In this document: in pieces, positions 32,383 to 42,019 of the stretch
How the letters are laid out: every line of letters starts with the position of its first letter
Position numbering within the stretch: position 1 is the first letter of the stretch
Origin: Palsa-504 sp963819785
GTDB lineage: Bacteria; Actinomycetota; Actinomycetes; Streptosporangiales; Streptosporangiaceae
Length of the DNA stretch: 64,000 bases
Assembly: GCA_963819785.1 (NCBI GenBank)
Contig: CAWFXW010000017.1
Location: 186,001 to 250,000, forward strand
Direction of reading: 5' to 3'
Notes under the pieces: generated by a model
Told to the model about the DNA's origin: nothing
Databases searched by the model: none
Seen by the model: the letters and a program-made list of their open reading frames with translations, nothing else
Made by a program: the position numbers and the translations under genes

Positions 32383-32733
32383 GTGATCAACGGGATGCAT
32401 GCGATCGTGTTCTCACCGGAAGCGGAGAAGGTCCGGGCGTTCTTCGACGGCGTGCTCGGCATGCCGTCGGTCGACGCGGGCGGCGGCTGGCTCATCTTCG
32501 CGCTGCCGCCGGCCGAGCTGGCCGTTCACCCGGCGGACGGTGCGGGCCATCATCAGCTCTACCTCATGTGCGATGACATCCAGGCCACGCTCGCTTCCCT
32601 GCGGGACAAGGGGGTCGAGGTGGCGAGCGAGGTCGCCGATCGGGGCTGGGGGCTCATCGCGGCCATCCGGCTGCCGGACGGCTCGGAACTGCCCATCTAC
32701 GAGCCCCGGCACCCGTCACCGCGTCAAGCCTGA
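32383..32733 (+). CDS. VOC-superfamily (glyoxalase/bleomycin resistance-like) protein
   Basis: 116 aa with the two beta-alpha-beta-beta-beta modules of the vicinal oxygen chelate fold: MHAIVFSPEAEKVRAFFDGV, WLIFALPPAELAVHP, HQLYLMCDDIQATLASLRDK and the final GSELPIYEPRHP with the conserved Glu. The ligands are partly recognisable (H in MHAIV, E in IYEPR). Substrate unknown. Start GTG 32383; ATG 32395 is an alternative. It overlaps the convergent PAP2 gene by 10 bp. Confidence 0.8.
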   Translation: MINGMHAIVFSPEAEKVRAFFDGVLGMPSVDAGGGWLIFALPPAELAVHPADGAGHHQLYLMCDDIQATLASLRDKGVEVASEVADRGWGLIAAIRLPDGSELPIYEPRHPSPRQA

Positions 32734-33467
32734 CGCGACGCCGCGTCCGGCGGGCGGGTTACCGGCTCGGCGGGCGGGCCGCCGGCTTCGGGGGCGGGCC
32801 GCGGGCCCGGCGGACCGCCGACCCGGCGGATGGCCAGGTCCAGGGTGAGGGCGCAGGCCAGGACCACGCCGGTGCCGACCGCGGCACCGCCCACGGCGTC
32901 GGTGAAGGTATGCGCGCCTTTCGCGATCATCGCGGCGGCGACGGACGCGGCCACCAGCTGGGCCAGCAGGACCAGCAGCAGCCGCAGCGGTCCGGGCACC
33001 CGGCGGTACAGCGGGTCGGCGATCAGGATCGCGAAGGTGGCGGCCAGGGCGAACGAGCTGGTGGAGTGCCCGCTGGGGAACGCCTGGTTGATGATCGTGC
33101 CGACGTAGGGCTTGAGCACGTACTCGGTCAGGCCGATGGCAGCGGGCACGGCGACCAGGACCAGCACGGCACCGGACCACCGGCGGGTCGCGACGCAGGC
33201 CAGGCCGAGCGCCGCGGTCATCAGCGCGACCTCTTTCAGCCCGCCCAGGCGAGGCAGCCAGTCCAGCAACGCCGGGAACCGGCCCAGCCAGGCCTGGATC
33301 CGGGGGTCGAGCGCCGTATCCAGTCGTCCCGGATTCCCCCGGCCGGCGGCGAACGCGGCCAGCACCACCGCCACGCAGGCGGCCAGCAGCACGGCGCCCG
33401 CCACGCGCAGCGGCCCGGGCAGCAGCGGCCGTGGCCTCGGTACCCGCCACACGCTCCCCCGCCGCAT
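32724..33467 (-). CDS. PAP2-family membrane phosphatase
   Basis: 247 aa with about six hydrophobic segments. The three PAP2 motifs are present: KPYVGTIINQAFP (motif C1, Lys kept, usual RP replaced by QAFP), PSGHSTSSF (C2), and AKGAHTFTDAVGG (C3, His and Asp kept, usual S-R replaced by A-K). It probably dephosphorylates undecaprenyl pyrophosphate or a lipid phosphate at the outer membrane face. I chose ATG 33467 (MRRGSVWR); GTG 33536 would add 23 residues. Confidence 0.82.
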   Translation of the reverse strand: MRRGSVWRVPRPRPLLPGPLRVAGAVLLAACVAVVLAAFAAGRGNPGRLDTALDPRIQAWLGRFPALLDWLPRLGGLKEVALMTAALGLACVATRRWSGAVLVLVAVPAAIGLTEYVLKPYVGTIINQAFPSGHSTSSFALAATFAILIADPLYRRVPGPLRLLLVLLAQLVAASVAAAMIAKGAHTFTDAVGGAAVGTGVVLACALTLDLAIRRVGGPPGPRPAPEAGGPPAEPVTRPPDAASRQA

Positions 33468-33635
33468 CCATTCAGGGTATGCGGACCCCGAGGGAGACGA
33501 ACCTCGGGCAGGGCGCGGTCGCGATGCCGGGGACACGTCGGGAATGCTGACCAGGACCAGGGCGGGCAGGGCCGTAGGTCACCCCCGGCCGGCGAAGGTC
33601 CTAAATGGTCGATGACGGGACCGGCCATCAGGCCG

Positions 33636-34007
33636 TCAGAAGCTGGCGGTCAGGAGCATGGCGGCGGTGACGCTGAGCAGTACCGGGCAGATCTTGAACC
33701 AGATCACTGGTGTCCGAGCGCCGGTGAGCGCGGTCAGCGCGGCGAGGGCGATCAGCAGCGCGGATACGGCGCGATAGACCCATGCGCGGGCGTCGGTGGT
33801 CGTGCCGCCTGCTGCGGTGGCGGCGATGATCACGGCGGCGAGGCCCCACATGGTGACTGCCTCGGCTAGCCATTCCTGCTTGATGATGCGCCGGTTGTCG
33901 CGGGTGATCGGGCTGAACCCGGCCAGGACCTGGCCGGTGGGGATCGCGTGAGCGGTGCCCCATGCCGCGATGACTGCTGCGCTGAGGTAGGCGAGGACTG
34001 TGCTCAT
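33636..34007 (-). CDS. Small four-helix membrane protein
   Basis: 123 aa. Four hydrophobic stretches are seen: LSAAVIAAWGTAHAIPTG, EAVTMWGLAAVIIAATAAGG, SALLIALAALTAL and ICPVLLSVTAAMLLT. WGTAHAIPTGQVLAGFSPIT in the first segment looks conserved in actinobacterial homologues I recall as hypothetical. No function assigned. Confidence 0.65.
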   Translation of the reverse strand: MSTVLAYLSAAVIAAWGTAHAIPTGQVLAGFSPITRDNRRIIKQEWLAEAVTMWGLAAVIIAATAAGGTTTDARAWVYRAVSALLIALAALTALTGARTPVIWFKICPVLLSVTAAMLLTASF

Positions 34008-34095
34008 AGCTGGATGATCATGGCGGGCGTGGCCGGGATCCAGAGGCGTTGGTCACCTGCTGAGGCCTGGCTCGCAGGAGCGGCATCCGCCGAGG

Positions 34096-34863
34096 TCAGG
34101 GGAGGGTGAGGATCTCGGGGCCGCCGGCGGTGATGGCTACGGTGTGCTCGGCGTGGGCCGCGCGGCTGCCGTCGCCGCTGCGGATGGTCCAGCCGTCGTC
34201 GTCGATGAAGTAGAGGTCCTTGCCGCCGGCCAGGAACCACGGTTCGATCGCGATGACCAGGCCCGGGGCCAGCCGGCGACCGCGGCCGGCCCGTCCCTCG
34301 TTGGGGATGTGCGGGTCCTCGTGCATGGCCCGGCCCACGCCGTGACCGCCGAAGTCGGTGCAGATGCCGTAGCCGCCCGCGCGTCCGGCCGCGCCGATCG
34401 CCGCCGAGATGTCCCCGATCCGGGCGCCGGGAGCGGCCGCGGCGATCCCGGCGCGCAGGGCGGCCTCGGTGGTGGCGATCAGCCGTGCGTCGGCGGGCCG
34501 CGGCGGCCCGATGGTGAAGGAGACCGCGGCGTCGGCGGTCCACCCGTCCAGCGTCGCGCCGCAGTCGACGCTGACCAGGTCGCCGTCGGTGAGGCGGTAG
34601 CGGTCCGGGATACCGTGCAGCGCGGCGTCGTTGACCGACACGCAGATGGCCGCCGGGTACGGGACCGAGGCGAAGGACGGCCGGTAGCCCAGGAACGGCG
34701 AGGTGGCCCCGGCCTCGGCCAGCACCGCGCGGGCCGCCTCGTCCAGTTCGGTCAGCCGCATGCCCGCCTTGGCCTGGCCGCGGGCGGCGGCCAGGATCCG
34801 CGCGACGACCCGGCCCGACTCGCGCATGGCCGCGATCTCGCCGGGGGTCTTGATCTCCACCAT
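34096..34863 (-). CDS. map: Type I methionine aminopeptidase
   Basis: 255-aa metalloenzyme that removes initiator methionine. The five metal ligands are identifiable: VSVDCGATLDGWTADAA (two Asp), GGHGVG (His), VIAIEPW (Glu) and AEHT (Glu). VNDAALHGIPD holds the substrate histidine. Length fits the short type Ia form. The SD is excellent (AAAGGAGG, eight bases before the ATG). The promoter region is shared with a divergent XRE regulator and carries a palindrome, so this paralogue is probably regulated rather than the constitutive housekeeping copy, which usually lies near infA/secY. Confidence 0.93.
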   Translation of the reverse strand: MVEIKTPGEIAAMRESGRVVARILAAARGQAKAGMRLTELDEAARAVLAEAGATSPFLGYRPSFASVPYPAAICVSVNDAALHGIPDRYRLTDGDLVSVDCGATLDGWTADAAVSFTIGPPRPADARLIATTEAALRAGIAAAAPGARIGDISAAIGAAGRAGGYGICTDFGGHGVGRAMHEDPHIPNEGRAGRGRRLAPGLVIAIEPWFLAGGKDLYFIDDDGWTIRSGDGSRAAHAEHTVAITAGGPEILTLP

Positions 34864-34880
34864 GGCGCAGCCCTCCTTTG

Positions 34881-34900
34881 CGGTATAACTATACCGGTAT
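34881..34900. promoter_or_regulatory. Overlapping palindromes in the map/XRE divergent promoter
   Basis: CGGTATAACTATACCG (34881-34896) and ATACCGGTAT (34891-34900) overlap in a very AT-rich 49-bp gap. On the minus strand TATAGT (34888-34893) could be the map -10; on the plus strand TATTAT could be that of the regulator, whose ATG follows at 34913. Likely the operator of the adjacent XRE protein. Confidence 0.65.
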
Positions 34901-34912
34901 TATTATCACGGT

Positions 34913-35251
34913 ATGGTCCGGCCGCCCCTGAGTCATGACGAGCACGCCCGCGGGGAACGGCTCGGCACGCTGCTCCGCGAGGCCCGCGGGACGCGCAGCA
35001 TGGCCGAGATCGCCGCGGTGTCCGGCGTCCCGGCGGAGACCCTGCGCAAGATCGAGACCGGCCGGATCGCCACCCCGGCGTTCTTCACCGTGGCCGCGCT
35101 GGCCACCGCGCTCGGGCTCACGCTGGAGGACGTGGTGCGGCAGTGCGCCGAACCGGGCGCGGATCTGCCGGCCGGGCCGGCTAGCGCGCAGCCGGCGGCG
35201 GCCCCGGCGTCCGGCACGTGGCCGCCGGGCGGCCAGGTTACCCGTGCATGA
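34913..35251 (+). CDS. XRE-family transcriptional regulator
   Basis: 112 aa with a Cro/C1-type helix-turn-helix: RLGTLLREARGTRSMAEIAA then VSGVPAETLRKIETGRIATP and VAALATALGLTLEDVV. The C-terminal 35 residues are Pro/Ala-rich without a sensor domain. It is divergent from map across a palindromic promoter, so it probably represses itself and map. Its 3' end overlaps the convergent membrane-protein gene by 14 bp. Confidence 0.88.
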   Translation: MVRPPLSHDEHARGERLGTLLREARGTRSMAEIAAVSGVPAETLRKIETGRIATPAFFTVAALATALGLTLEDVVRQCAEPGADLPAGPASAQPAAAPASGTWPPGGQVTRA

Positions 35252-35888
35252 CGAGCAGGCGGGCGCCTTCGGCGGCCGCGGCCAGCGTGGCGGCCAGCCA
35301 GAACAAGAACCACAGGACGTGCGGCAGGCGGGTGAGGCCGCGCAGCCGGACCCCGTCGTCGGAGCGCAGGCCCACCTCGACCACCCGGCGCACGCCGGAC
35401 AGCAGGAGCAGCCAGGCGACCGAGTAGGCGGAGATGACCTGGATGTGCATCGGGGTGAACCACGCGATGCCGGTCACCACGCCTGCCGCGACGAGCACGC
35501 TGATCAGCCCGAACGAGCGGCGCAGCCCGATCAGCAGCGCGGCCAGCAGGACCAGGACCAGGTACAGGACCACGGGGGTCCAGCGGAGTTCGATGAGCTT
35601 GGCCGCGCCCAGGCCGAATCCGCTGGGGCCCAGGTAGCCGGACAGCACGACGGGGACGCTGCGCAGACCCGGCTCGATGATGGTCCCGGCGGTGGCGTCC
35701 GAGCGCAGCTCGAGCCCGCGCACCCGGTGCGCCAGCAGCACCCCGGTCAGCGCGTGCGCTCCGGCGTGCGCCATCACCGCGAAGTGCCGGATGATCAGCC
35801 AGCCCGCGTCGAGGACGACCACGGCGAACGCGGCCAGGCCGATGACCGTGGCGGTCGAGCCGGGCAGTTCGGCCTGGGTGAGGCTCAC
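35238..35888 (-). CDS. M50B-like membrane protein lacking the zinc-binding glutamate
   Basis: 216 aa with about six membrane helices. Layout matches the peptidase M50B-like family: helix, then AVMAHAGAHALTGVLLAHRV followed by GLELRSDATAGT, then VVLSGYLGPSGFGLGAAKLI. In active members the first helix reads HEAGHA; here it is HAGAHA, so the catalytic Glu is absent while two histidines remain. Likely a non-proteolytic relative. ATG or GTG start near 35888 overlaps the upstream region of the divergent patatin gene. Confidence 0.7.
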   Translation of the reverse strand: MSLTQAELPGSTATVIGLAAFAVVVLDAGWLIIRHFAVMAHAGAHALTGVLLAHRVRGLELRSDATAGTIIEPGLRSVPVVLSGYLGPSGFGLGAAKLIELRWTPVVLYLVLVLLAALLIGLRRSFGLISVLVAAGVVTGIAWFTPMHIQVISAYSVAWLLLLSGVRRVVEVGLRSDDGVRLRGLTRLPHVLWFLFWLAATLAAAAEGARLLVMHG

Positions 35889-35959
35889 GCTCCTGAGGTT
35901 AGATCCCGCGGCCGGGGTGGTCCATGTCTGCCGCGCGTGGCGGCTGGGATGATCGGTCT

Positions 35960-36820
35960 ATGGACGGGAGCATCGCGGATCTTCCGCGTCCGGTGGGATA
36001 CGTGCTCGGCGGCGGCGGGAGCCTCGGCGCCGTGCAGGTCGGGATGCTGCAGGCGCTCGGCGAGCGGGACGTCCCGCCCGACCTCGTGACCGGCACGTCG
36101 GTCGGCTCGCTCAACGGCGTGGTGCTGGCCATGGAGCCCAGGAGCGCGGCCAACCGGCTGTCGCACCTGTGGGCCCGGATGTCGCGGGAGCGGGTCTTCC
36201 CCGGCGGGCTGCTGGCCCAGGCTCGCACCCTGCAGCACACCAGGACGCACCTGTTCCCCCGCACCGGGCTGGCCACGGTGATCGGCGAATTCACCGGGGC
36301 CGACCTGACCTTCGCCGAGCTGGCCCTGCCGTTCGCGGCGGTCGCCACCGACATCGCCACCGCCCGGCCGCACGTGCTGCGGGACGGGCCGCTGCTGCCC
36401 GCGCTGCTGGCCAGCTCGGCCATCCCGGGCATCTATCCGCCGGTGGAACTCGGGCCGCTGCGGCTCTACGACGGCGGCCTGGTGGCCAACGTGCCGATGC
36501 GGCAGGCCGTGGCCATGGGCGCGCGGTCGCTGGTCGTGCTGGACTGCAACTTCCCCGGGAGCATCCCCGAGGTCTCCGGATCAATCGCCGAGGTGCTGTT
36601 CTATACGTGGATGGTGACCATCCGCTCGCAGGCCGTGCTGGAAGCGCCGCTGGTGGCGGCCGACGTGCCGGTGGTCTACCTGCACGGGCCGGATCCGCTG
36701 CGGGTCTCGCCGCTGGACTTCCGGCAGACCGGGACGCTGATCGAGACCGCGTACGACGCGGCCCGGGCGTTCCTGAACGAGCTCAAGATCAACGGGCCCG
36801 GGCTGTACGGCTCGCCGTAG
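35960..36820 (+). CDS. Patatin-like phospholipase (RssA type)
   Basis: 286-aa serine lipid hydrolase. Oxyanion loop GYVLGGGGSLGAVQVGML, nucleophile GTSVGSLNG (Ser about residue 54), and the dyad aspartate in LYDGGLVANVP are all present; SSAIPGIYPP is the usual helix. No signal peptide or membrane anchor, so cytosolic. ATG 35960 (MDGSIADLP) is preferred; ATG 35924 adds 12 residues. The 3' end overlaps the convergent VWA gene by 32 bp. Confidence 0.9.
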   Translation: MDGSIADLPRPVGYVLGGGGSLGAVQVGMLQALGERDVPPDLVTGTSVGSLNGVVLAMEPRSAANRLSHLWARMSRERVFPGGLLAQARTLQHTRTHLFPRTGLATVIGEFTGADLTFAELALPFAAVATDIATARPHVLRDGPLLPALLASSAIPGIYPPVELGPLRLYDGGLVANVPMRQAVAMGARSLVVLDCNFPGSIPEVSGSIAEVLFYTWMVTIRSQAVLEAPLVAADVPVVYLHGPDPLRVSPLDFRQTGTLIETAYDAARAFLNELKINGPGLYGSP

Positions 36821-37865
36821 GGGGCCCGCGCCGGGTGCGGTTCCACCACAGCGACAGCGCCACCGCCGCGGCGATGAGCAGGCCGCCGGCGGCGGCGAAC
36901 CACGAGGCGAGGTCGAGGTGCCTGCGGACGATGGTGAAGGCGGCGGGCAGCCTGGCGAGCGCGCTGCTGAGCTGGCTGGCATCTTGCGCGCGGTAGAACG
37001 TGCCGCCGGTGGTCCGGGAAATCTGCATGAGCGCGTTGTAGTCGGCGAGGAACGGGTTGCCCGCTCCGGTGTTCCCGCCGCCGAAACCCCCGCCGAAGCC
37101 GCCGCCGGCGAAGCCGCCGAACTGGTCTGAGCTGCACGCGAGCGGCGCGGGTTGGTCGGTGCCGTAGCCGATCGTGAAGACGCGCACGCCTCGGGCGGCA
37201 GCCTGTTTCGCGGCGGTCTGCGGGTCGATGCCACGGTTGTTCGAGCCGTCGGTGAGCACGACGATCACGTCGTCGGCGTAACCGGCGCCGCGGGAGACGG
37301 TCGCGCCGGTCGGCGGGACCGACGGGTCGACCTGCACGATGGCGTCGAGCGAGGTCAGGATGCCCTCGCCGATGGCGGTGCCGAACGAGGTGGTGAGGCC
37401 GCCGAGCGCGGTGAGCAGCTGCTGGGTGTCCGTGGTGGGCGGGACCAGGACGACGGCGGTGTCCGCGAAGGCGACCAGGCCGATGCGCGGGCCGCCCGCC
37501 TGGGACTTGATGAACGCGCCGGCCGACTGTTCGGCGGCGGTGATCCGGTTCGGCTTGACGTCCGTGGAGCACATGGACCCCGAGACGTCCAGGGCGAGCA
37601 TGATCGTCGCGGACGACGACACGACCGGCACGGTCGCCTGCGGGCGGGCCGCGCCGACCGCGAGCACGGCCAGGCCGAGCGCCAGCAGCGCCGCGGGAAT
37701 GCGGCGGCGCCAGCGCGAGCGGCCGGGCACGGCCGTCCGGACCAGCGCGATCGAGGTCACCCGGACCACGGCCCGCCTGCGCCTGCGCCGGGTCAGCCAC
37801 CAGACGGCGGCCACCAGCGGGATGACCAGGAGCGCGAACAGCCCCCACGGCCAGGACAAGGGCAT
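36789..37865 (-). CDS. VWA-domain membrane protein (BatA-like)
   Basis: 358 aa: two N-terminal membrane helices (WGLFALLVIPLVAAVWWL; ALLALGLAVLAVGAA), a von Willebrand A domain with MIDAS DVSGSMCSTDV near residue 92 and a later VVLTDGSNNRG, an unusual glycine/phenylalanine-rich loop around residues 249-275 (GGFGGGFGGG), and a C-terminal helix. MIDAS is complete (DxSxS, T, D). Last gene of the htrA-moxR-DUF58-VWA-VWA set; its ATG overlaps the preceding stop by one base. Such operons are thought to act as MoxR-dependent chaperone systems for envelope or metal-containing proteins. Confidence 0.88.
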   Translation of the reverse strand: MPLSWPWGLFALLVIPLVAAVWWLTRRRRRRAVVRVTSIALVRTAVPGRSRWRRRIPAALLALGLAVLAVGAARPQATVPVVSSSATIMLALDVSGSMCSTDVKPNRITAAEQSAGAFIKSQAGGPRIGLVAFADTAVVLVPPTTDTQQLLTALGGLTTSFGTAIGEGILTSLDAIVQVDPSVPPTGATVSRGAGYADDVIVVLTDGSNNRGIDPQTAAKQAAARGVRVFTIGYGTDQPAPLACSSDQFGGFAGGGFGGGFGGGNTGAGNPFLADYNALMQISRTTGGTFYRAQDASQLSSALARLPAAFTIVRRHLDLASWFAAAGGLLIAAAVALSLWWNRTRRGPPTASRTARAR

Positions 37866-38872
37866 CAGACCACCCGGCCCGTCCGGGTCACGGTGAGCAC
37901 CGCGCCCGCGGCGAGCAGCGCGAGGGCCAGCGCGATGAGCGCGCCCGCCAGCGGCAGCGGCTCGTGGGTGACGGTCAGCCTCAGGTTGATGGACGACGCG
38001 ATGCCGTCGAGCTCGCTCGCGTCCTGCGCGGGGTGGTACGTCCCCCCGGTGGCCTGCGAGATCGAGGTCAGGATGGCCGGGTCGAGCGCGGTGAACAGGT
38101 GATAGCCCTCGACGTCGACGGTGGTGCCCGCCGCGGTGCCGACCCCCACGGTGTCAATGTGCACGCCGGCCTTCTCCGCGACCGCGGCGGCCGCGGCGGC
38201 TTCTGTGTCGCTGCCGCCGGCGGTACCCGTGCCGTCGCTGGTGCCGCTGCCCGTGCCGCCGGCTTCGTCCTGGCCGTCGGAGAACAGGACGATGGTGGCC
38301 GAGGGCCAGTAGCCGATGTCCGGCGCGCTGCCGTCCCGGCCGATGGCGACCGTCCGGCGCGTTATCGCCGACAGCGAGGCGAGGATGGCGTCGCCGAGTG
38401 ACGTGCCGCCGCCAGTGGTCAGCTTCTGGACCGCCGCCGTGGTCTTCGTGTGATCGGCGGTCGGCAGGGCCGCCTCCAGTCCGCCCTGCTGGAACGCGAT
38501 GACGCCGATGTCCACGGTGCCCGGCTGGGCGTTGATGAACGACAGCGCCACCTTCTTCGCGGCGTCCAGGCGGCTGGGCGCCACGTCGGTGGCGCCCATG
38601 CTGCCCGAGACGTCCATGGCCAGGATGACGGTGCCGGAGGCATGCGACACCGGGACGGACGCCGACGGGCCGGATACGGCGACCGCGAGCACGGCGACGC
38701 CGGCGATGGTGAACCACACGCCCGCGGGCCGGGTGTGTTTGAGGCCTTCTGCCGCGACACCCGCCGTGGCGAGGGCCGCGGCGCGGCGGCGCGCGGTGCT
38801 GATCGCGGCCCAGGTCAGGCCCGCGGCCACGAGCAGGCCGGCGGCCAGCAGAACGGGGTCGGCGAGGCTCAC
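37865..38872 (-). CDS. VWA-domain membrane protein (BatB-like)
   Basis: 335 aa, paralogue of the downstream VWA gene. N-terminal helix VLLAAGLLVAAGLTWAAI, second helix FTIAGVAVLAVAV, VWA MIDAS AMDVSGSMGATDV near residue 90, then TIVLFSDGQDEAGG followed by a Gly/Ser/Thr-rich insert of about 20 residues, and a C-terminal helix. GTG 38872 overlaps the DUF58 stop by four bases (GTGA), so translation is coupled. Two consecutive VWA proteins are the standard composition of aerotolerance-type operons. Confidence 0.88.
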   Translation of the reverse strand: MSLADPVLLAAGLLVAAGLTWAAISTARRRAAALATAGVAAEGLKHTRPAGVWFTIAGVAVLAVAVSGPSASVPVSHASGTVILAMDVSGSMGATDVAPSRLDAAKKVALSFINAQPGTVDIGVIAFQQGGLEAALPTADHTKTTAAVQKLTTGGGTSLGDAILASLSAITRRTVAIGRDGSAPDIGYWPSATIVLFSDGQDEAGGTGSGTSDGTGTAGGSDTEAAAAAAVAEKAGVHIDTVGVGTAAGTTVDVEGYHLFTALDPAILTSISQATGGTYHPAQDASELDGIASSINLRLTVTHEPLPLAGALIALALALLAAGAVLTVTRTGRVV

Positions 38873-39849
38873 GTGCGCCCGCCCTGGATGCTGGCCCGCC
38901 TGCGCTGGGTGCTCGCGACGACCTCGATGAGCGCCCCGGCCAGGTCGGAGTCCGTGCCGATGCGGTGGATGGGGACGCCGGCCCGGCGCATGCCGGCGGC
39001 CAGGGCCTGGTCGCGTTCCTCGACGCCGGCCCGGATCCGGGCCCGCAGCAGCGGGTCGGCCGAGTCGATGACCAGCTGCTCCCCGGTCTCGGCGTCTTCG
39101 ATGACGACCAGGCCGGCCTCGGGGAGTTCGTCATCGGCGGCGTCGGTGATGCGGAGGGCGACGACCTCATGGCGCTGGGTCAGGCGCAGCAGCGACCGGC
39201 CCCAGTCGCCGTCGCCGATGAAGTCGGAGATGACCACGATCAGGGCGCGGCGCCTGGCGAGCTTGGCGGCCGCGTCGAGCATGGCCGCGAGGTCGGTGGT
39301 GCGGCCTGCGCTCCGGCCTTGACCGGTGCCGGGGCGGGTGCGGGCCGTGGTCTGGCCGGTACCGGGGCGGGGGCCGACGGCGGTCCTGGCGAGTTCGGCG
39401 GCGATGCGCAGGACGTGCCGCCGCCCGTTGCCGGCCGGCACGATGCGGACCATCCCGGTGTCGTAGCGCCCGGCGTCATAGAGCAGCGCGCCGACGCGGT
39501 TCCCGCCGCGGCCGAACAGCCGGGCCAGTACCAGGGCAAGCTCGCTGAGCACGTCGTGCTTGCCGCGCTCGGGCCCGCCCACCGTCATGGACGCCGAACG
39601 GTCGAGCACCAGCCACACGGCGAGCTCGCGGTCTTCGGCGAACACGCGAAGCTGGGGCTCGTTCAGCCGGGCGGTGACGTTCCAGTCGATGTGCCGCGCG
39701 TCGTCGCCCTCGACGTACTCGCGCAGGCCGACGAGGTCGGTTCCGGTCCCCCGGTGCGCGGTCCGGTAACCGCCCGCCAGGCGCCCGTCCAGGCGGCGGA
39801 CGACCCGCCACTCAAGGCGGGCCAGGAGCCGTTCCGGCGTGGTGCGCAT
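38869..39849 (-). CDS. DUF58-domain protein
   Basis: 326 aa cytosolic. The DUF58 signature is GTGTDLVGLREYVEGDDARH followed by IDWNVTARLNEPQLRVF. A degenerate VWA-type segment follows (VWLVLDRSASM, then ALIVVISDFIG). An Arg/Thr/Gly-rich stretch (TGQTTARTRPGTGQGR) interrupts the middle. It starts two bases after the moxR stop and overlaps the next gene by four. It is likely the partner through which the MoxR ATPase acts on the VWA proteins. Confidence 0.9.
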   Translation of the reverse strand: MRTTPERLLARLEWRVVRRLDGRLAGGYRTAHRGTGTDLVGLREYVEGDDARHIDWNVTARLNEPQLRVFAEDRELAVWLVLDRSASMTVGGPERGKHDVLSELALVLARLFGRGGNRVGALLYDAGRYDTGMVRIVPAGNGRRHVLRIAAELARTAVGPRPGTGQTTARTRPGTGQGRSAGRTTDLAAMLDAAAKLARRRALIVVISDFIGDGDWGRSLLRLTQRHEVVALRITDAADDELPEAGLVVIEDAETGEQLVIDSADPLLRARIRAGVEERDQALAAGMRRAGVPIHRIGTDSDLAGALIEVVASTQRRRASIQGGRT

Positions 39850-39851
39850 GG

Positions 39852-40841
<990 letters not shown>

Positions 40842-40886
40842 CGGGTCCCTTCGTTGTCTTGCCTGCGGTTCGGTGTATCTGCGTTC

Positions 40887-41762
40887 CTATATCTGCGGGC
40901 CCTGGCCCGGGCCCGGGCCGCCGGTGCTGCCGAGGGCGGCGCCGATGGGCACCGCGAACCCGATGCCGGCGAACGCGTCCTGGCCGTCCGGGGTGGCGAT
41001 CGAGACGACGACGCCGATGACCCGGCCATGCCCGTCGAGCAGCGGGCCGCCAGAACTTCCCGGGTTGACCGACGCGTCGAACTGGATGAGCCCGGAGAAC
41101 TTGCCGTGGTCGGTGTCCGCGGTCCGGTCAAGGCCGGAGATCACCCCGGCGGACACGCTGTCGGTCAGGCCGAGCGGGTTGCCGATGGCGACCACGGACG
41201 CGCCCACGCCGGCGCCCCCGCCGAGGGTGGCGGGCACGACGACCTGGGGCAGCTTGGCCGGAGTGAGCACGGCGATGTCCAGCTTGGCGTTGGCGGCGGC
41301 GACCGTCGCGGTCGACGTGGTGCCGTCGGCGAAGGTGACGGTGATGGTGCCGCCGCTCGCGATGACGTGATTCGCGGTCAGGATCGTGCCGTTGTCGGCC
41401 ACGATCACGCCGGTGCCCAGGTCCTGGCCGGTGCGGACGACGACCACGGACGGCGCGACCCGCTGGTAGATGACCGAGACGGTGAGGCTGGCGGTGGGGC
41501 TGGGGGTGGGAGTGGCGGCCTTTGCCGATGCTGGCGCCTTTGGCGTGCCGGCGAGCTGGGTGGCTAGCACCGCGATCACCACGAGCAGGACAACCAGGGC
41601 CGCCAGTCCGGCGACGAGCAGCCGGCGCGGTCCGCGGGGTCCGGGCGTGCGGCCGGGTTCGGCCGGGTCGCGGGGCTCGGACCGGTCGCGAGGTCCGGGC
41701 ATGCCGGGGAACCCGGGCGTGCGCGATCCGGCGCTATCGACGCCAGCAGGCCCGAGATCCAT
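40887..41762 (-). CDS. Membrane-anchored trypsin-like serine protease (HtrA/DegP type, no PDZ)
   Basis: 291 aa. A proline/arginine-rich cytosolic N-terminus (about 47 residues), one membrane helix (LLVAGLAALVVLLVVIAVLA), a Thr/Pro linker, then the protease. The catalytic triad is His in ILTANHVIA, Asp in AKLDIAVL and Ser in FDASVNPGSSGGPLLD. It ends soon after the protease core, so the PDZ domain of canonical HtrA is missing. First gene of the moxR operon, suggesting extracytoplasmic protein quality control. Confidence 0.88.
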   Translation of the reverse strand: MDLGPAGVDSAGSRTPGFPGMPGPRDRSEPRDPAEPGRTPGPRGPRRLLVAGLAALVVLLVVIAVLATQLAGTPKAPASAKAATPTPSPTASLTVSVIYQRVAPSVVVVRTGQDLGTGVIVADNGTILTANHVIASGGTITVTFADGTTSTATVAAANAKLDIAVLTPAKLPQVVVPATLGGGAGVGASVVAIGNPLGLTDSVSAGVISGLDRTADTDHGKFSGLIQFDASVNPGSSGGPLLDGHGRVIGVVVSIATPDGQDAFAGIGFAVPIGAALGSTGGPGPGQGPQI

Positions 41763-41992
41763 AACCTCACGCTAGATAGGGCATTTGAGAACAGGATAAG
41801 CGGACGCCCAGAAAGCCTGGAAGGAGGCGGCACGGGGCGGTGCGGCCGTTCGCCGCGGGACGCGGGATCCGCGCCTCCGGGCGGGGTCTCGCGCACGGCG
41901 CGCTGCCGCTGCTGGTCGCGCAATATGTCTCATGTCCGGCAAGTGCTGATTGTAACGAGTTCGTCACAGATCGAGACTTGGTGTTCTCTAAA

Positions 41993-42010
41993 TGTGATCG
42001 AGCTATCACA
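41993..42010. promoter_or_regulatory. 18-bp inverted repeat upstream of the DUF397 gene
   Basis: TGTGAT-CGAGCT-ATCACA, in a conspicuously AT-rich stretch (41940-42020), ten bases before the DUF397 start. It could be an operator or overlap the -10 region. Spacing between TGTGA and TCACA is eight, not the six of a CRP site. Confidence 0.5.
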
Positions 42011-42019
42011 ATAGGTAAC

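Noticed and set aside
41993..42010. CRP-type binding site TGTGA...TCACA
   Set aside because: The two halves are separated by eight bases instead of six, so it is not a standard CRP/GlxR site. Kept only as an unassigned dyad.
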